In this document: in pieces, positions 35,416-43,236 of the stretch
How positions within the stretch are numbered: the stretch's first letter is position 1
Layout: each line of letters opens with the position of its first letter
Origin: Gemmatimonadales bacterium
GTDB taxonomy: Bacteria > Gemmatimonadota > Gemmatimonadetes > Palauibacterales > Palauibacteraceae
Assembly (NCBI GenBank): GCA_009840115.1
Contig: VXOJ01000046.1
Coordinates: forward strand, 1 to 53,464
Length of the DNA stretch: 53,464 bases
Direction: 5' to 3'
Notes under the pieces: model-generated
Seen by the model: only the letters and a program-made list of their open reading frames with translations
The model's database searches: none
What the model was told of the DNA's origin: nothing
Position numbers and translations under genes: made by a program

Positions 35416-36138
35416 GTGTCAAACAGACTGATCTTCGTCGTCGGGCTCGCCCTGCTCGCCGCAGTTCCGGCGACGCTCGAGGCACAGGCCGAAAGCATCG
35501 ATTCACCCTATCGCTGGCGCGAGAAGGGCTTCCGCGTCGGCCTTTTCGGGGGCCACCACGCGGGGAACCGGGGGCGGCTCGAGTTCGCGCAGGGACCCAC
35601 CCCCGTGGCGGGCGCCAGGATGCGCGTCCGGGCATCGAGTCCCCTTTCTCTCGAACTTGGAGCCACCTACGGGGCGGCGGACCGCTGGACATTGGACGTC
35701 CTCGACGAGGCCGGACCGATGGTCGTCGACACCGTCGCCGCAGGCTGGCTGCGGGCCGATCTCGGGGCGCAGATCGGCCTCACCGGGGCGCGGACCTGGA
35801 ACGGCATCCACCCCTACGGACTCATCGGCGGCGGCTTCGTGTTCGGGGTCGACGAGGGCGCCTCCGAGTTCCTCGCCGACCAGGCGCTCGAACCTTTCCG
35901 GTACGACATCTCCACCGCTCCGCACATCTTCGTGGGGCTGGGGTTCGAGATCTTCCCGTCGGAGACGATCGGGATCGGCTTCGAGGCCCGCGACTACCTG
36001 GTCCGCGTGACGTCCCCGGACGGGTTCCTCTTCGGAAGCACGCTGGATCTGTTCGAGGCCTCCGGGGCGCCGGCGCCGCAGGGTTCCGTGTGGGGTCACA
36101 ACCCGGAGTTCAGCATCTCCATCTGGTACTACTTCTAG
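35416..36138 (+). CDS. Outer-membrane beta-barrel protein
   Basis: A GTG-started 240-residue protein with signal peptide VSNRLIFVVGLALLAAVPATLEAQ. The mature part alternates short hydrophobic/aromatic strands (FRVGLFGGHHAG, LSLELGATYGAADRW, GWLRADLGAQIGL, PYGLIGGGFVFG, HIFVGLGFEIF, IGIGFEARDYLV). It ends in a C-terminal aromatic strand FSISIWYYF, the usual outer-membrane insertion signal for barrel assembly. Eight strands are likely. It lies 19 bp before moeA on the same strand, which may be coincidence. Confidence 0.82.
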   Translation: MSNRLIFVVGLALLAAVPATLEAQAESIDSPYRWREKGFRVGLFGGHHAGNRGRLEFAQGPTPVAGARMRVRASSPLSLELGATYGAADRWTLDVLDEAGPMVVDTVAAGWLRADLGAQIGLTGARTWNGIHPYGLIGGGFVFGVDEGASEFLADQALEPFRYDISTAPHIFVGLGFEIFPSETIGIGFEARDYLVRVTSPDGFLFGSTLDLFEASGAPAPQGSVWGHNPEFSISIWYYF

Positions 36139-36157
36139 CCGCCGGCTGCGGACGAGT

Positions 36158-37408
36158 ATGAGCGACGCGGACTGGATCTCCTTCGACGAGGCTCTCGCGC
36201 TCGTGCTGGACGCGGCAGCGCCGCTCGGGACGGAACGGGTTCCGCTCTCCGCCGCCCTCGGCCGCTCGCTCGCACGCGGCGCGGAAGCCGTGGCCCCGCA
36301 CCCGCCGTGGGACAACAGCGCCATGGACGGATTCGCCGTGCGGATCGACGAAGTCCGCGGCGCGAGCCCGGAGCGGCCCGTGGTCCTCCCAATCTCCGAC
36401 GACATCCCGGCCGGCGCCTTTCCGCGCGGGCCGCTGGAGCCCGGTTCCGTGGCGCGCGTGATGACGGGGGCGCCCGTGCCGGAGGGCGCCACGGGCGTCG
36501 TCCGCGTGGAGCACACGGACGGAGGTCCGGACGTGCGTGTGCGCATATTCGACGACGCGGACGGAGAGCGGCACATCCGTTTCCTCGGGGAGGATGTGCA
36601 GGCGGGCGACACGATGGTGGAGCGTGGGGAGGAGCTCGGGGCGGCGGCGGTGGCGCTGCTCGCGACGGCCGGCTGCGAGCAGGTGGACGTGGGCCGGCGA
36701 CCTCGCGTGGGCGTGCTCGCGAACGGAGACGAACTCGCGGATTTCGATGAATTCGAGGAGGTGCGGGCGGGGCGGCGGATCATGAACTCGAACGGGTACG
36801 CGCTCGCCGCCCAGCTCGCGGAGTCGGGGGCAGAGCCTGTACCGCTCGGCATCGCCCGGGACGACCCCGGCGACCTGCACCGTCGCCTCGCGCGGGCCGA
36901 GTCCTGCGACGCGATCGTCTCCGCGGCCGGCGTGAGCGTCGGCGAACACGACTACGTGAAGCAGGTACTCGACGAACTCGGGTTCGAACGCTCCTTCTGG
37001 CGCCTGCGGATGCGCCCCGGCAGCGCCACCGTCTTCGGCCTGCTCGGCGGCCGGCCGTTCTGGGGCGTCCCGGGCAATCCGGCTTCGGCGCTCGTCACCT
37101 ACGAGACGCTCGTGCGACCGGCGATCCGCAAGATGGCGGGGTTCGCGCGCCCCTGCCGGCGACCTCTGCGGTGCGTCGCGGCACACGACCTGCGCGGCCC
37201 CCGGCACGTGCTCTCGTTCCTGCGCGTGCTCATCGGATCCGCCGAGTCGGGCGCCCTCACGGCCCGCCTGAGCGGCCCGCAGGGTTCGGGCAACCTGGGG
37301 TCCATGCTGGCCGACGGACTGCTCGCGATCCCGGTCGGGACCGACGCCATAGGCGCCGGGGATCCGGTCGACGTGATCCCGCTCAGGGAGTGGGCGAGTC
37401 CCGCCTGA
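36158..37408 (+). CDS. moeA: Molybdopterin molybdenumtransferase
   Basis: Inserts molybdate into adenylated molybdopterin to finish the molybdenum cofactor. The 416-residue length is normal. PHPPWDNSAMDGFAVR (48-62), ARVMTGAPVPEGATGVVRVEH, GRRIMNSNGYALAAQL, SAAGVSVGEHDYVKQVL and FWGVPGNPASALVTYE are the expected MoeA motifs in order, with the C-terminal beta-barrel domain after about 345. A cofactor user or maturase fits with xdhC 5 kb away (41899-42939), but no molybdoenzyme gene is in the window. Confidence 0.95.
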   Translation: MSDADWISFDEALALVLDAAAPLGTERVPLSAALGRSLARGAEAVAPHPPWDNSAMDGFAVRIDEVRGASPERPVVLPISDDIPAGAFPRGPLEPGSVARVMTGAPVPEGATGVVRVEHTDGGPDVRVRIFDDADGERHIRFLGEDVQAGDTMVERGEELGAAAVALLATAGCEQVDVGRRPRVGVLANGDELADFDEFEEVRAGRRIMNSNGYALAAQLAESGAEPVPLGIARDDPGDLHRRLARAESCDAIVSAAGVSVGEHDYVKQVLDELGFERSFWRLRMRPGSATVFGLLGGRPFWGVPGNPASALVTYETLVRPAIRKMAGFARPCRRPLRCVAAHDLRGPRHVLSFLRVLIGSAESGALTARLSGPQGSGNLGSMLADGLLAIPVGTDAIGAGDPVDVIPLREWASPA

Positions 37409-37422
37409 CGCGGAGTTCCACC

Positions 37423-37439
37423 ACGGGCTGCGCGCCCGT
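37423..37439. terminator. Small hairpin between convergent moeA and FabH-like genes
   Basis: ACGGGC (37423-37428) and GCCCGT (37434-37439) form a 6-bp stem with a 5-nt loop in the 30-bp gap, reaching the stop codon of the opposing gene. CCACGGGCTGC here also matches part of the dispersed intergenic motif. Confidence 0.4.
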
Positions 37440-38518
37440 CAGATGCGGACGACCGCCGCCGCCATCGTGTAGCCGCCCCCGATCGAGGTGAGGACGATCG
37501 TGGCCGGATCCGGCACGGACCCGTGCTTCCCGCGGACGACTTCGTCGAGTGTCACGGCGACGGTCGAGGCGGACATGTTGCCGTAGTCGACGATGTTGTG
37601 AACGACGCGCCCTTTCGGAAGTTCCAGCCTCTGCTCGAGACCCTGCGTGATCCGCGCGTTCGCCTGATGAGGAATCACGAAGTCCACGTCGGACCAGTCG
37701 AGACCCGCCTTGTGAAGCGCCTGTTCGCCCACTTCGGCCATCTTGACGATCGCGTTGCGGACGATCCTCGGTCCGCCTTCCATGTGGAGAATCGGAGCCC
37801 GGTCCCCGTCCTCCCGCCAGCTCTGCCCGACGAGGTACAGCGGGTCGCGCGCGAACCAGCCCGACGCCGCCATCGGGCCGAGCACGCCGTGATCGGTTTC
37901 GCTCCGCTCGAGCACGACCGCTCCGGCCCCGTCGCCGAAGAGCACGGCCGTCCGCACGTCCGTGTAGTCGACGAGCCGCGTCAGGGCGTCGCCCGAGACC
38001 ACCAGGACCCGCTCCGCCATGCCGCTGACGATCGCCGACCAGGCCGCCCCCACGCCGTACACGAAGCCGGCGCAGGCCGCGTTGATCGCGAACCCCCCCA
38101 ATCGCGGATTCCCGATCTTCGTCGCCACGGTACAGGCGCTGTTCGGGACCTCGTCGGAGGGCGACACGGTCGCGACGTAGAGTTGGTCGATCTCGTCCGG
38201 TTCACGGCCGGCCGCCTCCAGCGCGGCGAGCCCCGCCCGGGCGCACATGTCCTCGGTCGTCAGATCGCTGCCCGGCGGGATTCGCCGGCGCGACCGGATG
38301 CCGGTCAACTGATAGGCCCACTGATCGAAGACGTCGGGGTCGGACAGCCCATTGACACCCTCGACGCCCCTGAGCGCGGATCGCGCCTGCCCGACGTCGA
38401 ACGACTCGCGCAGCGTACCCATGCCGAGAAGCTGAAAGTTGTCGATGCTGTCAGGCGGCAGGTAGCTCCCGGTACCCGTGACCGCCGCGGTCACTCTGGC
38501 TGCCAAGGCCGTCTCCAT
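37439..38518 (-). CDS. 3-oxoacyl-ACP synthase III-like (FabH family) with N-terminal insertion
   Basis: A thiolase-fold condensing enzyme of 359 residues, starting at ATG 38518. GTGSYLPP opens the fold. The nucleophile is Cys149 in AACAGFVYG, the His lies in VIPHQANARI and the Asn in DYGNMSAST; the triad is complete. Between SYLPP and TGIRSRRR the protein has about 50 residues, where E. coli FabH has about 20, giving an insertion near residues 25-70. That may alter acyl selectivity or mark a FabH-like subfamily for branched or special starters. It converges with moeA and lies 130 bp downstream of the unknown secreted protein gene. Confidence 0.9.
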   Translation of the reverse strand: METALAARVTAAVTGTGSYLPPDSIDNFQLLGMGTLRESFDVGQARSALRGVEGVNGLSDPDVFDQWAYQLTGIRSRRRIPPGSDLTTEDMCARAGLAALEAAGREPDEIDQLYVATVSPSDEVPNSACTVATKIGNPRLGGFAINAACAGFVYGVGAAWSAIVSGMAERVLVVSGDALTRLVDYTDVRTAVLFGDGAGAVVLERSETDHGVLGPMAASGWFARDPLYLVGQSWREDGDRAPILHMEGGPRIVRNAIVKMAEVGEQALHKAGLDWSDVDFVIPHQANARITQGLEQRLELPKGRVVHNIVDYGNMSASTVAVTLDEVVRGKHGSVPDPATIVLTSIGGGYTMAAAVVRI

Positions 38519-38553
38519 CGTCCGTGGGCAAGCAGCCCGTCGAAAGTCCTGGT

Positions 38554-38578
38554 GCAGGGGTTTGCCACGGGCTGCCAA
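38554..38578 (-). repeat. Dispersed intergenic motif, copy B, with inverted partner
   Basis: The plus strand reads GGGGTTTGCCACGGGCTGCC here. On the coding strand of the FabH-like gene, GCAGCCCGT pairs with ACGGGCTGC nearer the start codon (38532-38540), a 9-bp stem enclosing about 26 nt. The motif may thus form a leader hairpin. Confidence 0.5.
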
Positions 38579-38648
38579 GCGTCGGCGGGCTCGGCCGCCG
38601 GAAAGTCCGAGAGTATACGGCGGAGGCCGGGAAGGTTGCCAGTCCGCG

Positions 38649-39377
38649 CTAGCCTGCGGCCGATCGGATGACTGGAGGCGGGGAGAGGGCGAGCAGGAAC
38701 TGCTGCGCGGCCGAGCGGGCCGCCTCCGCAAGCGTTCGCGTCGGGCACGGCCGGGTCGGCATCACGCGGGCGCACTCCCGTACGCTCGCCTGCGACCAGC
38801 AGGATTCGGGCTGCCCATTGCCGCACTCCCGAATGAGCAGTTTCACGCTGGCGGGCAATCGGAGCACCGCGTCGCTGTCGAACTCCTCGGCCACCGCGTA
38901 ACGCACGAGATCTTCGGCCAGACCCAGTTCCACGCCGGCGTCCAGCAACTCCTCGAGGGAGACCACGAGGAGGGGAAAATCGGCGCGGTCGCGGCCCAGC
39001 CGCGTCAGAAGCTCGCGTCCTACGCCGCGGCGAAGGGCATCGGCGGCCTTCTCGAGCGCGACCGGTTCCGCCTGCGGACCGACGACGGACGCGGCGTCCC
39101 GCAACTCCGCGGCGAAAGTGTCGACGGCGGCGAGGACGACTTCGGGGGCCATCCCCTTCGCCACGCCCTCCATGGCCTTGTCGATGAGGAGACCCCGGGG
39201 CAGACCGTCCCGGACACCGGCCTCGATGACGGAAAGGGTACGTGCCGCGTAGACGGCGCCCAGGTGACGGCTGAAGCGCGCGCGCGCGTCCTGGCCCGCA
39301 AGCGGCGGGCCGTGCGCGAAAAGCACGGCGCCGAGGAGGACGACCGCGAGGGAACGGCGCGGCGAGGCTTTTGCCAC
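38649..39377 (-). CDS. Secreted protein of unknown function
   Basis: A GTG start at 39377 (VAKASPRRSLAVVLLGAVLF) gives a signal peptide cleaved near PPLAGQD. The 242-residue product is mostly helical: ARFSRHLGAVYAARTLSVIEAGVRDGLPRGLLIDKAMEGVAKGM and LLTRLGRDRADFPLLVVSLEELLDAGV. Four cysteines cluster near the C-terminus (ECGNGQPESCW...ECARVMPTRPC). I do not recognise the family. The start codon lies inside a dispersed-motif relative, and the gene follows the CBM48-type anti-sigma gene by 13 bp, so it may belong to the same ECF-controlled unit. Confidence 0.75.
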   Translation of the reverse strand: MAKASPRRSLAVVLLGAVLFAHGPPLAGQDARARFSRHLGAVYAARTLSVIEAGVRDGLPRGLLIDKAMEGVAKGMAPEVVLAAVDTFAAELRDAASVVGPQAEPVALEKAADALRRGVGRELLTRLGRDRADFPLLVVSLEELLDAGVELGLAEDLVRYAVAEEFDSDAVLRLPASVKLLIRECGNGQPESCWSQASVRECARVMPTRPCPTRTLAEAARSAAQQFLLALSPPPVIRSAAG

Positions 39378-39390
39378 GGCTGCTTGCCGG

Positions 39391-40032
39391 CTAGGGGGCC
39401 AGCGAGCGGGCGCCCGCGCCGCCCGTGATGGCGATCACGGCATTCTGGTTGCCGTAGCCGTCCTCCACATACCGTTCCGCGTGCGGATCCGTGATCCAGG
39501 TCTCGCCGTCCACGAGGAACATGTACTTGTGCACGCCGGGCGGGAGCTTCACCCGCCCGGTCCACACGCCGGTCCCGTACGGATCGGCCAGCGCGACCTC
39601 CGGCTGCCAGTCGTTGAAGTCGCCCGCCACGTGGACCGACGCCGCCCCGGGCGCCTCGAGACGGAACTGCACGTAGTGGACTTCTTCGCCCACGAGCGCC
39701 GTCGCCGCCCCGGCCGGCTCGGAGACGACGTTCTCCCGCGGCAGGAGGAAGAACGTCGCAAACACCGCGGCGGCGGCGAGTCCCAGCCACGGACGGACGC
39801 GCACGGAGCGCGGATGCACCCACCAGTCCACGAGACCGGACAAGGGCCGGCGCCCCTCCTGGCGAACCGTGGCCATGACCCTCGACTCGAGTCCGACCGG
39901 AGCTCCCTGCACCCCCGAGTCCCGCACGTCCGAAAGGAGGGCATCCCACCGTTCGGCCTCCCTGCGAAGCTCCCGCGAGAGTTCCGAATGGTCGATTTCT
40001 CCGTCCAGGTACAGCTTCAGATCGTCGTTCAT
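39391..40032 (-). CDS. Putative anti-sigma factor with transmembrane helix and C-terminal CBM48/isoamylase-N domain
   Basis: A 213-residue membrane protein encoded 4 bp overlapping the ECF sigma gene. The N-terminal cytoplasmic helices (DLKLYLDGEIDHSELSRELRREAERWDALLSDV) suit a zinc-less anti-sigma domain. One transmembrane segment (about 81-98, PWLGLAAAAVFATFFLLP) follows. The outside part is an early-set domain: VHYVQFRLEAPGAASVHVAGDFNDWQ, GVWTGRVKLPPGVHKYMFLVDGETWITDPHAERYVEDGYG. This domain binds glycogen-like glucans in AMPK-beta and branching enzymes. The simplest model is a sigma factor released when an extracytoplasmic glucan or other ligand is sensed. That model is inference. Confidence 0.85.
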   Translation of the reverse strand: MNDDLKLYLDGEIDHSELSRELRREAERWDALLSDVRDSGVQGAPVGLESRVMATVRQEGRRPLSGLVDWWVHPRSVRVRPWLGLAAAAVFATFFLLPRENVVSEPAGAATALVGEEVHYVQFRLEAPGAASVHVAGDFNDWQPEVALADPYGTGVWTGRVKLPPGVHKYMFLVDGETWITDPHAERYVEDGYGNQNAVIAITGGAGARSLAP

Positions 40033-40544
40033 CGGTAGTTCTCTAACAGCACCTGTAACTGATCCCGAGCCCGGTGGACGCGCATCTTCAACGCGGACAC
40101 CGAAGCTCCAAGTCTCTCCGCCATCTCTTCGTACGACCAGCCCTCGACGTGCTTGAGGACGAAGGCTTCACGCTGCTCGTCGCTCAGCGACTGCAGGGCC
40201 CGGTATATCTGCTCCCGTATTTCAGCCCGTTCGGCGCGCGCCTCCGGGAGCCCCCGTGTCGCCGTGAGGGGGCCGGCCGCCTCCAGCGACACCTCGCGCC
40301 GCGCCCGCCCCTTCAACTGATCCTTGCACAGGTTGACGGCGATCCGAAACAACCAGCCTCCCACGCGTTCCCGGTCACGGCAGCGGTCGAGGCTCCGGAA
40401 ACCGCGGATGAACGTGCGCTGCACGATATCCGCAGCGTCGTCCGCGCGCCCGGTCATGCGCTCCGCGTAGCGGTACAGCACGTCCTTGTACCGGCGCACG
40501 AGAACCCCGTACGCCTCGTGATCGCCTTCCAGTACGGCGGTCAC
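40029..40544 (-). CDS. RNA polymerase ECF sigma factor
   Basis: A 171-residue sigma-70 family member with region 2 (DAADIVQRTFIRGFRSLDRCRD, binding -10 DNA) and region 4 helix-turn-helix (SLSDEQREAFVLKHVEGWSYEEMAERLGASVSALKMRVHRARDQL). The GTG at 40544 is the only standard start, with GGAGG only 2 nt away, too close. The frame stays open upstream and encodes DEPSDAEVVTAVLEGDHEAYG, the usual first residues of ECF factors. Translation may begin instead at ATT 40619, which has GAGG 7 nt upstream. It overlaps the anti-sigma gene by 4 bp (ATGA), a sign of coupled synthesis. Confidence 0.93.
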   Translation of the reverse strand: MTAVLEGDHEAYGVLVRRYKDVLYRYAERMTGRADDAADIVQRTFIRGFRSLDRCRDRERVGGWLFRIAVNLCKDQLKGRARREVSLEAAGPLTATRGLPEARAERAEIREQIYRALQSLSDEQREAFVLKHVEGWSYEEMAERLGASVSALKMRVHRARDQLQVLLENYR

Positions 40545-40735
40545 AACCTCCGCGTCGCTCGGTTCATCGTCCGGAACCCGACCTTCCGGCCCGATCCGAA
40601 AGATCTTCTCTTCGTGAATAAGACGACCTCTACGGCTTTGCGGTCACTCGTGCAGCCCGCGGCCCGCTTCGTTTCGTGCTCGGGATCGGCCGTTCCAACT
40701 TAGCGGAACCGCGATCCCCCAACTACCTTGAGCCC

Positions 40736-41851
40736 GTGAACGCCGGGAACGCTGCCCCCGACGCGCCGGACCTGTTCGGCCTCCCCACTCCGGCGCTTGT
40801 CCTCGATCTCGATGTCCTGGAGAACAACCTCCGGGCCATGCAGGCACGCACGGACGCGCTCGGCGTTCGGCTTCGCCCCCATGTGAAGACGCACAAGTGC
40901 GTGGAGATCGCCGAACTCCAGCGATCGCTCGGCGCGTCGGGCATCACCGTTTCCACGCTCGCGGAGGCCCGGGTCTTCGCCGAGGCGGGGTTCGATGACA
41001 TCCTGTGGGCCTTTCCGCTCAATCTCTCCCGCATCGGAGAGGCGGCCGCCCTCTCCGGCCGCGTCGGGCTGGGCGTGACCGTGGATTCCCTCACGGCCGT
41101 CGAGGCTCTCGAGGCCGCGGACACCCCGTTCTCGGTATGGCTCGAAATCGACTGCGGCTACGGGCGCTCGGGTATCCCGTACGACAGCGGCCGGGTCGCC
41201 GAGATCGCACGGCGGATCTCACGCGCGGGCCGGCTCGCCCTCGGCGGCTGCCTGACGCACGCCGGCCACACCTACGGCGCGGACTCGCCCGCCGCCGTCG
41301 CCGCGCTCGCGGAGGAGGAGCGACGGGCGATGGTCGAAGTGGGGCGCGCGCTCCGCGCGGCGGGGCTCGAGCCGGGAGCGCTCTCGCTCGGTTCGACCCC
41401 GGGCATGAGCCGGGTCGAGACGCTGGAGGGGATCGACGAGGCGCGGCCGGGGAACTATGCGCTCTACGACTACACGCAGACGCGGCTGGGATCGTGCGCG
41501 GTGAGCGACTGCGCCGTCACGGTGCTCGCGACGGTCGTGTCCGCGCGCGATGGGTCCGGCGGGGCGATCGCGGACTGTGGCGCCCTCGCCCTCTCAAAGG
41601 ACGTGGGGCCGGACGATCCGCCCCACTACGGCCGCCTCTTCCGCGACGCGTCCGGAGGGGCGCTGAGCGACCATCGCGTGACCTCCGTGAGCCAGGAGCA
41701 CGGGCGCCTGTCCGGGCGGTTCGATGTCGGCGAGAAGGTCCGCGTCCTTCCGAATCACGCCTGCCTCACGGTCGCGCACTTCGACCGCTTCGAGGTCGTG
41801 CGGGGGCGGCGCGTGGTCGACCGCTGGAAGATTCTGCGCACGCGCGACTGA
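40736..41851 (+). CDS. D-threonine aldolase / D-serine dehydratase-like PLP enzyme
   Basis: A fold-type III (alanine racemase-like) PLP enzyme. The start at GTG 40736 is chosen to leave the family N-terminus LFGLPTPALVLDLDVLENNL; a longer reading starts at 40676. The PLP lysine is in LRPHVKTHK (Lys about 51). GCLTHAGHTYG and LSLGSTPGMS bind the cofactor phosphate, and PNHACLTVAHFD carries the metal-binding His/Cys of this family. Members cleave D-threonine or D-serine to glycine and aldehyde or to pyruvate; the substrate here is not set. It is divergent from the ECF sigma gene and convergent with xdhC. Confidence 0.88.
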   Translation: MNAGNAAPDAPDLFGLPTPALVLDLDVLENNLRAMQARTDALGVRLRPHVKTHKCVEIAELQRSLGASGITVSTLAEARVFAEAGFDDILWAFPLNLSRIGEAAALSGRVGLGVTVDSLTAVEALEAADTPFSVWLEIDCGYGRSGIPYDSGRVAEIARRISRAGRLALGGCLTHAGHTYGADSPAAVAALAEEERRAMVEVGRALRAAGLEPGALSLGSTPGMSRVETLEGIDEARPGNYALYDYTQTRLGSCAVSDCAVTVLATVVSARDGSGGAIADCGALALSKDVGPDDPPHYGRLFRDASGGALSDHRVTSVSQEHGRLSGRFDVGEKVRVLPNHACLTVAHFDRFEVVRGRRVVDRWKILRTRD

Positions 41852-41898
41852 TCCGGCGCCGCGCGAAGCCGCGCCGACGTCAGCTTTGCCGCGGACTG

Positions 41899-42939
41899 CT
41901 AGGGAGCCCGGTCGAGGGCGACGAGTTGCGCGAGGATGGAGACGGCGATCTGCGCGGGCGAGCGGGCGCCGATCCGAAGCCCGACCGGACCGTGGATACG
42001 GTCGCATGCCGCCTCGTCCAGCCCCCGCGCGAGGAGCGCCTCTCGACGTTGCCGCTGCGTCCGGCCGCCGCCGAGGAGACCGATGTACCCGCAGCGGGAG
42101 GCGAGCGCGGTCTCGAGGGCGGGCTCGTCCAGCTTCTCGTCGTGCGTGAGGATGACGACGCTCGTGCGAGGGTCGAGATCGAGGGCGGCCATCGCCTCGT
42201 CCGGCCAGCGCGGATCGAGCGACGCGGCATCCGGAAACCGCTCCGGCCGCAGGAAGGCGTCGCGCGGATCCACGACCACGACCTCGAACCCGGTTCGGTG
42301 CGCCATGGCGCACAGCGCATGCCCGATCGGGGTCGCCCCGACGATGACGAGCCGAGGGGGCGGGACGAAGGATTCGACGAAGACGAGGCTGTCCGGATCG
42401 TCCTGCACGAGTTCGACGACGCGGGCGTCCGACCGGCCGAGCCAGTCGTCGACGCGGGAGCGGGCCGCCCGGTCGAGGGCGGCGGACCCGAGCGTTCCCA
42501 GCGACCGGTCCGGTTCGAGGAGGAGTTGCCGCGAGCGCGTGGGCGGCGCCGCGCCGGTGAGGAGGACGCCCGGGGCGCCGGCCTCCTGGAGCTGCCAGAG
42601 GCGGTGCCAGACGGGGTCGCCGGGATCGTAGCGGTCGAGGAGGACGTCGATCTCCCCGCCGCAGGAGAGGCCGACGCCCGCGGCCATCTCGTCCGTGATC
42701 CCGTACGTGACGGAGGCCGGCGCGCCGCCGCCCAGCAGCGCGGAGAGCCGTTCGTGCAGGTCGCCTTCCACGCACCCGCTCGAGATCGAGCCGCTCAGCT
42801 CCCCGGCGGCCGAGATCGCGAACCGCGCGCCCGGTGGCAGCGGGGCCGAACGGCGCACGGCGATGAGCGTCGCCATGGCGATCGGATCGCCCCGCTCCGC
42901 CCACCGCGCGATGTCCTCGCGCACGCCCCGGAGACTCAT
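41899..42939 (-). CDS. XdhC/CoxI-family molybdoenzyme maturation factor
   Basis: Delivers and sulfurates the molybdenum cofactor for xanthine dehydrogenase-type enzymes. A start at ATG 42939 (MSLRGVREDIARWAERGDPIAMATLIAV) gives 346 residues. The XdhC N-terminal motif is SAPLPPGARFAISAAGELSGSISSGCVEGD with its conserved Cys, followed by GLSCGGEIDVLL. The C-terminal Rossmann domain has PPRLVIVGATPIGHALCAMAHRTGF and ILTHDEKLDEPALETALASRCGYIGLLGG. The frame continues upstream to 43098, but that part reads through a dispersed repeat and is probably untranslated. No xdhAB genes are nearby. Confidence 0.93.
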   Translation of the reverse strand: MSLRGVREDIARWAERGDPIAMATLIAVRRSAPLPPGARFAISAAGELSGSISSGCVEGDLHERLSALLGGGAPASVTYGITDEMAAGVGLSCGGEIDVLLDRYDPGDPVWHRLWQLQEAGAPGVLLTGAAPPTRSRQLLLEPDRSLGTLGSAALDRAARSRVDDWLGRSDARVVELVQDDPDSLVFVESFVPPPRLVIVGATPIGHALCAMAHRTGFEVVVVDPRDAFLRPERFPDAASLDPRWPDEAMAALDLDPRTSVVILTHDEKLDEPALETALASRCGYIGLLGGGRTQRQRREALLARGLDEAACDRIHGPVGLRIGARSPAQIAVSILAQLVALDRAP

Positions 42940-42977
42940 GCCGGCCGACCCGGACCCGCGGTGCGCGACACCAGGCT

Positions 42978-43000
42978 GCAGCCCGTGGCAAAACCCTGCG
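42978..43000 (-). repeat. Dispersed intergenic motif, copy C
   Basis: The minus strand reads CAGGGTTTTGCCACGGGCTG (then CAG), nearly identical to copy A upstream of glnA. It ends about 39 nt before the chosen xdhC start, in the same orientation relative to the gene as copy A. Confidence 0.6.
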
Positions 43001-43084
43001 TCAGCGCCGAGAGCGGTGAGGCGCTCGCCTGACAAGGCGCGACGAGGGAGCATAGCAGCGCTATTCTGCGCGATTTTCGTAAGT

Positions 43085-43099
43085 TGCATATTTTGCAAT
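43085..43099. promoter_or_regulatory. AT-rich inverted repeat TTGCATATTTTGCAA
   Basis: TTGCA and TGCAA flank a 5-bp TATTT centre. It lies in the only strongly AT-rich patch of this part of the window, upstream of xdhC, and could be an operator, promoter part or recombination site. Nothing more can be claimed. Confidence 0.4.
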
Positions 43100-43236
43100 G
43101 GTTTATATCTGTGAAGGTAGCATTCATCCCCTTTTTACATCCCCATTCCTAAACGGGATTCCGTGCGACGTTGGTGAACTTCGGTGGACCCGAACTCGCA
43201 GTGTGGCCGACGGCGGCGAGAGCTATTCAACGGGGC

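Larger units (their letters stand above)
42940..43236. other. Intergenic region at putative island boundary
   Basis: The 297 bp between xdhC and the nuclease-like gene hold dispersed motif copy C (42978-43000) and an abrupt AT-rich patch (about 43060-43145) with the inverted repeat at 43085-43099. The remainder to 43236 shows no coding or structured signal that I can support. Composition changes here from very GC-rich to clearly less GC-rich. Confidence 0.5.

Noticed and set aside
42940..43098. N-terminal extension of xdhC to 43098
   Set aside because: Translates through the dispersed repeat and lacks family similarity; ATG 42939 matches the family start.
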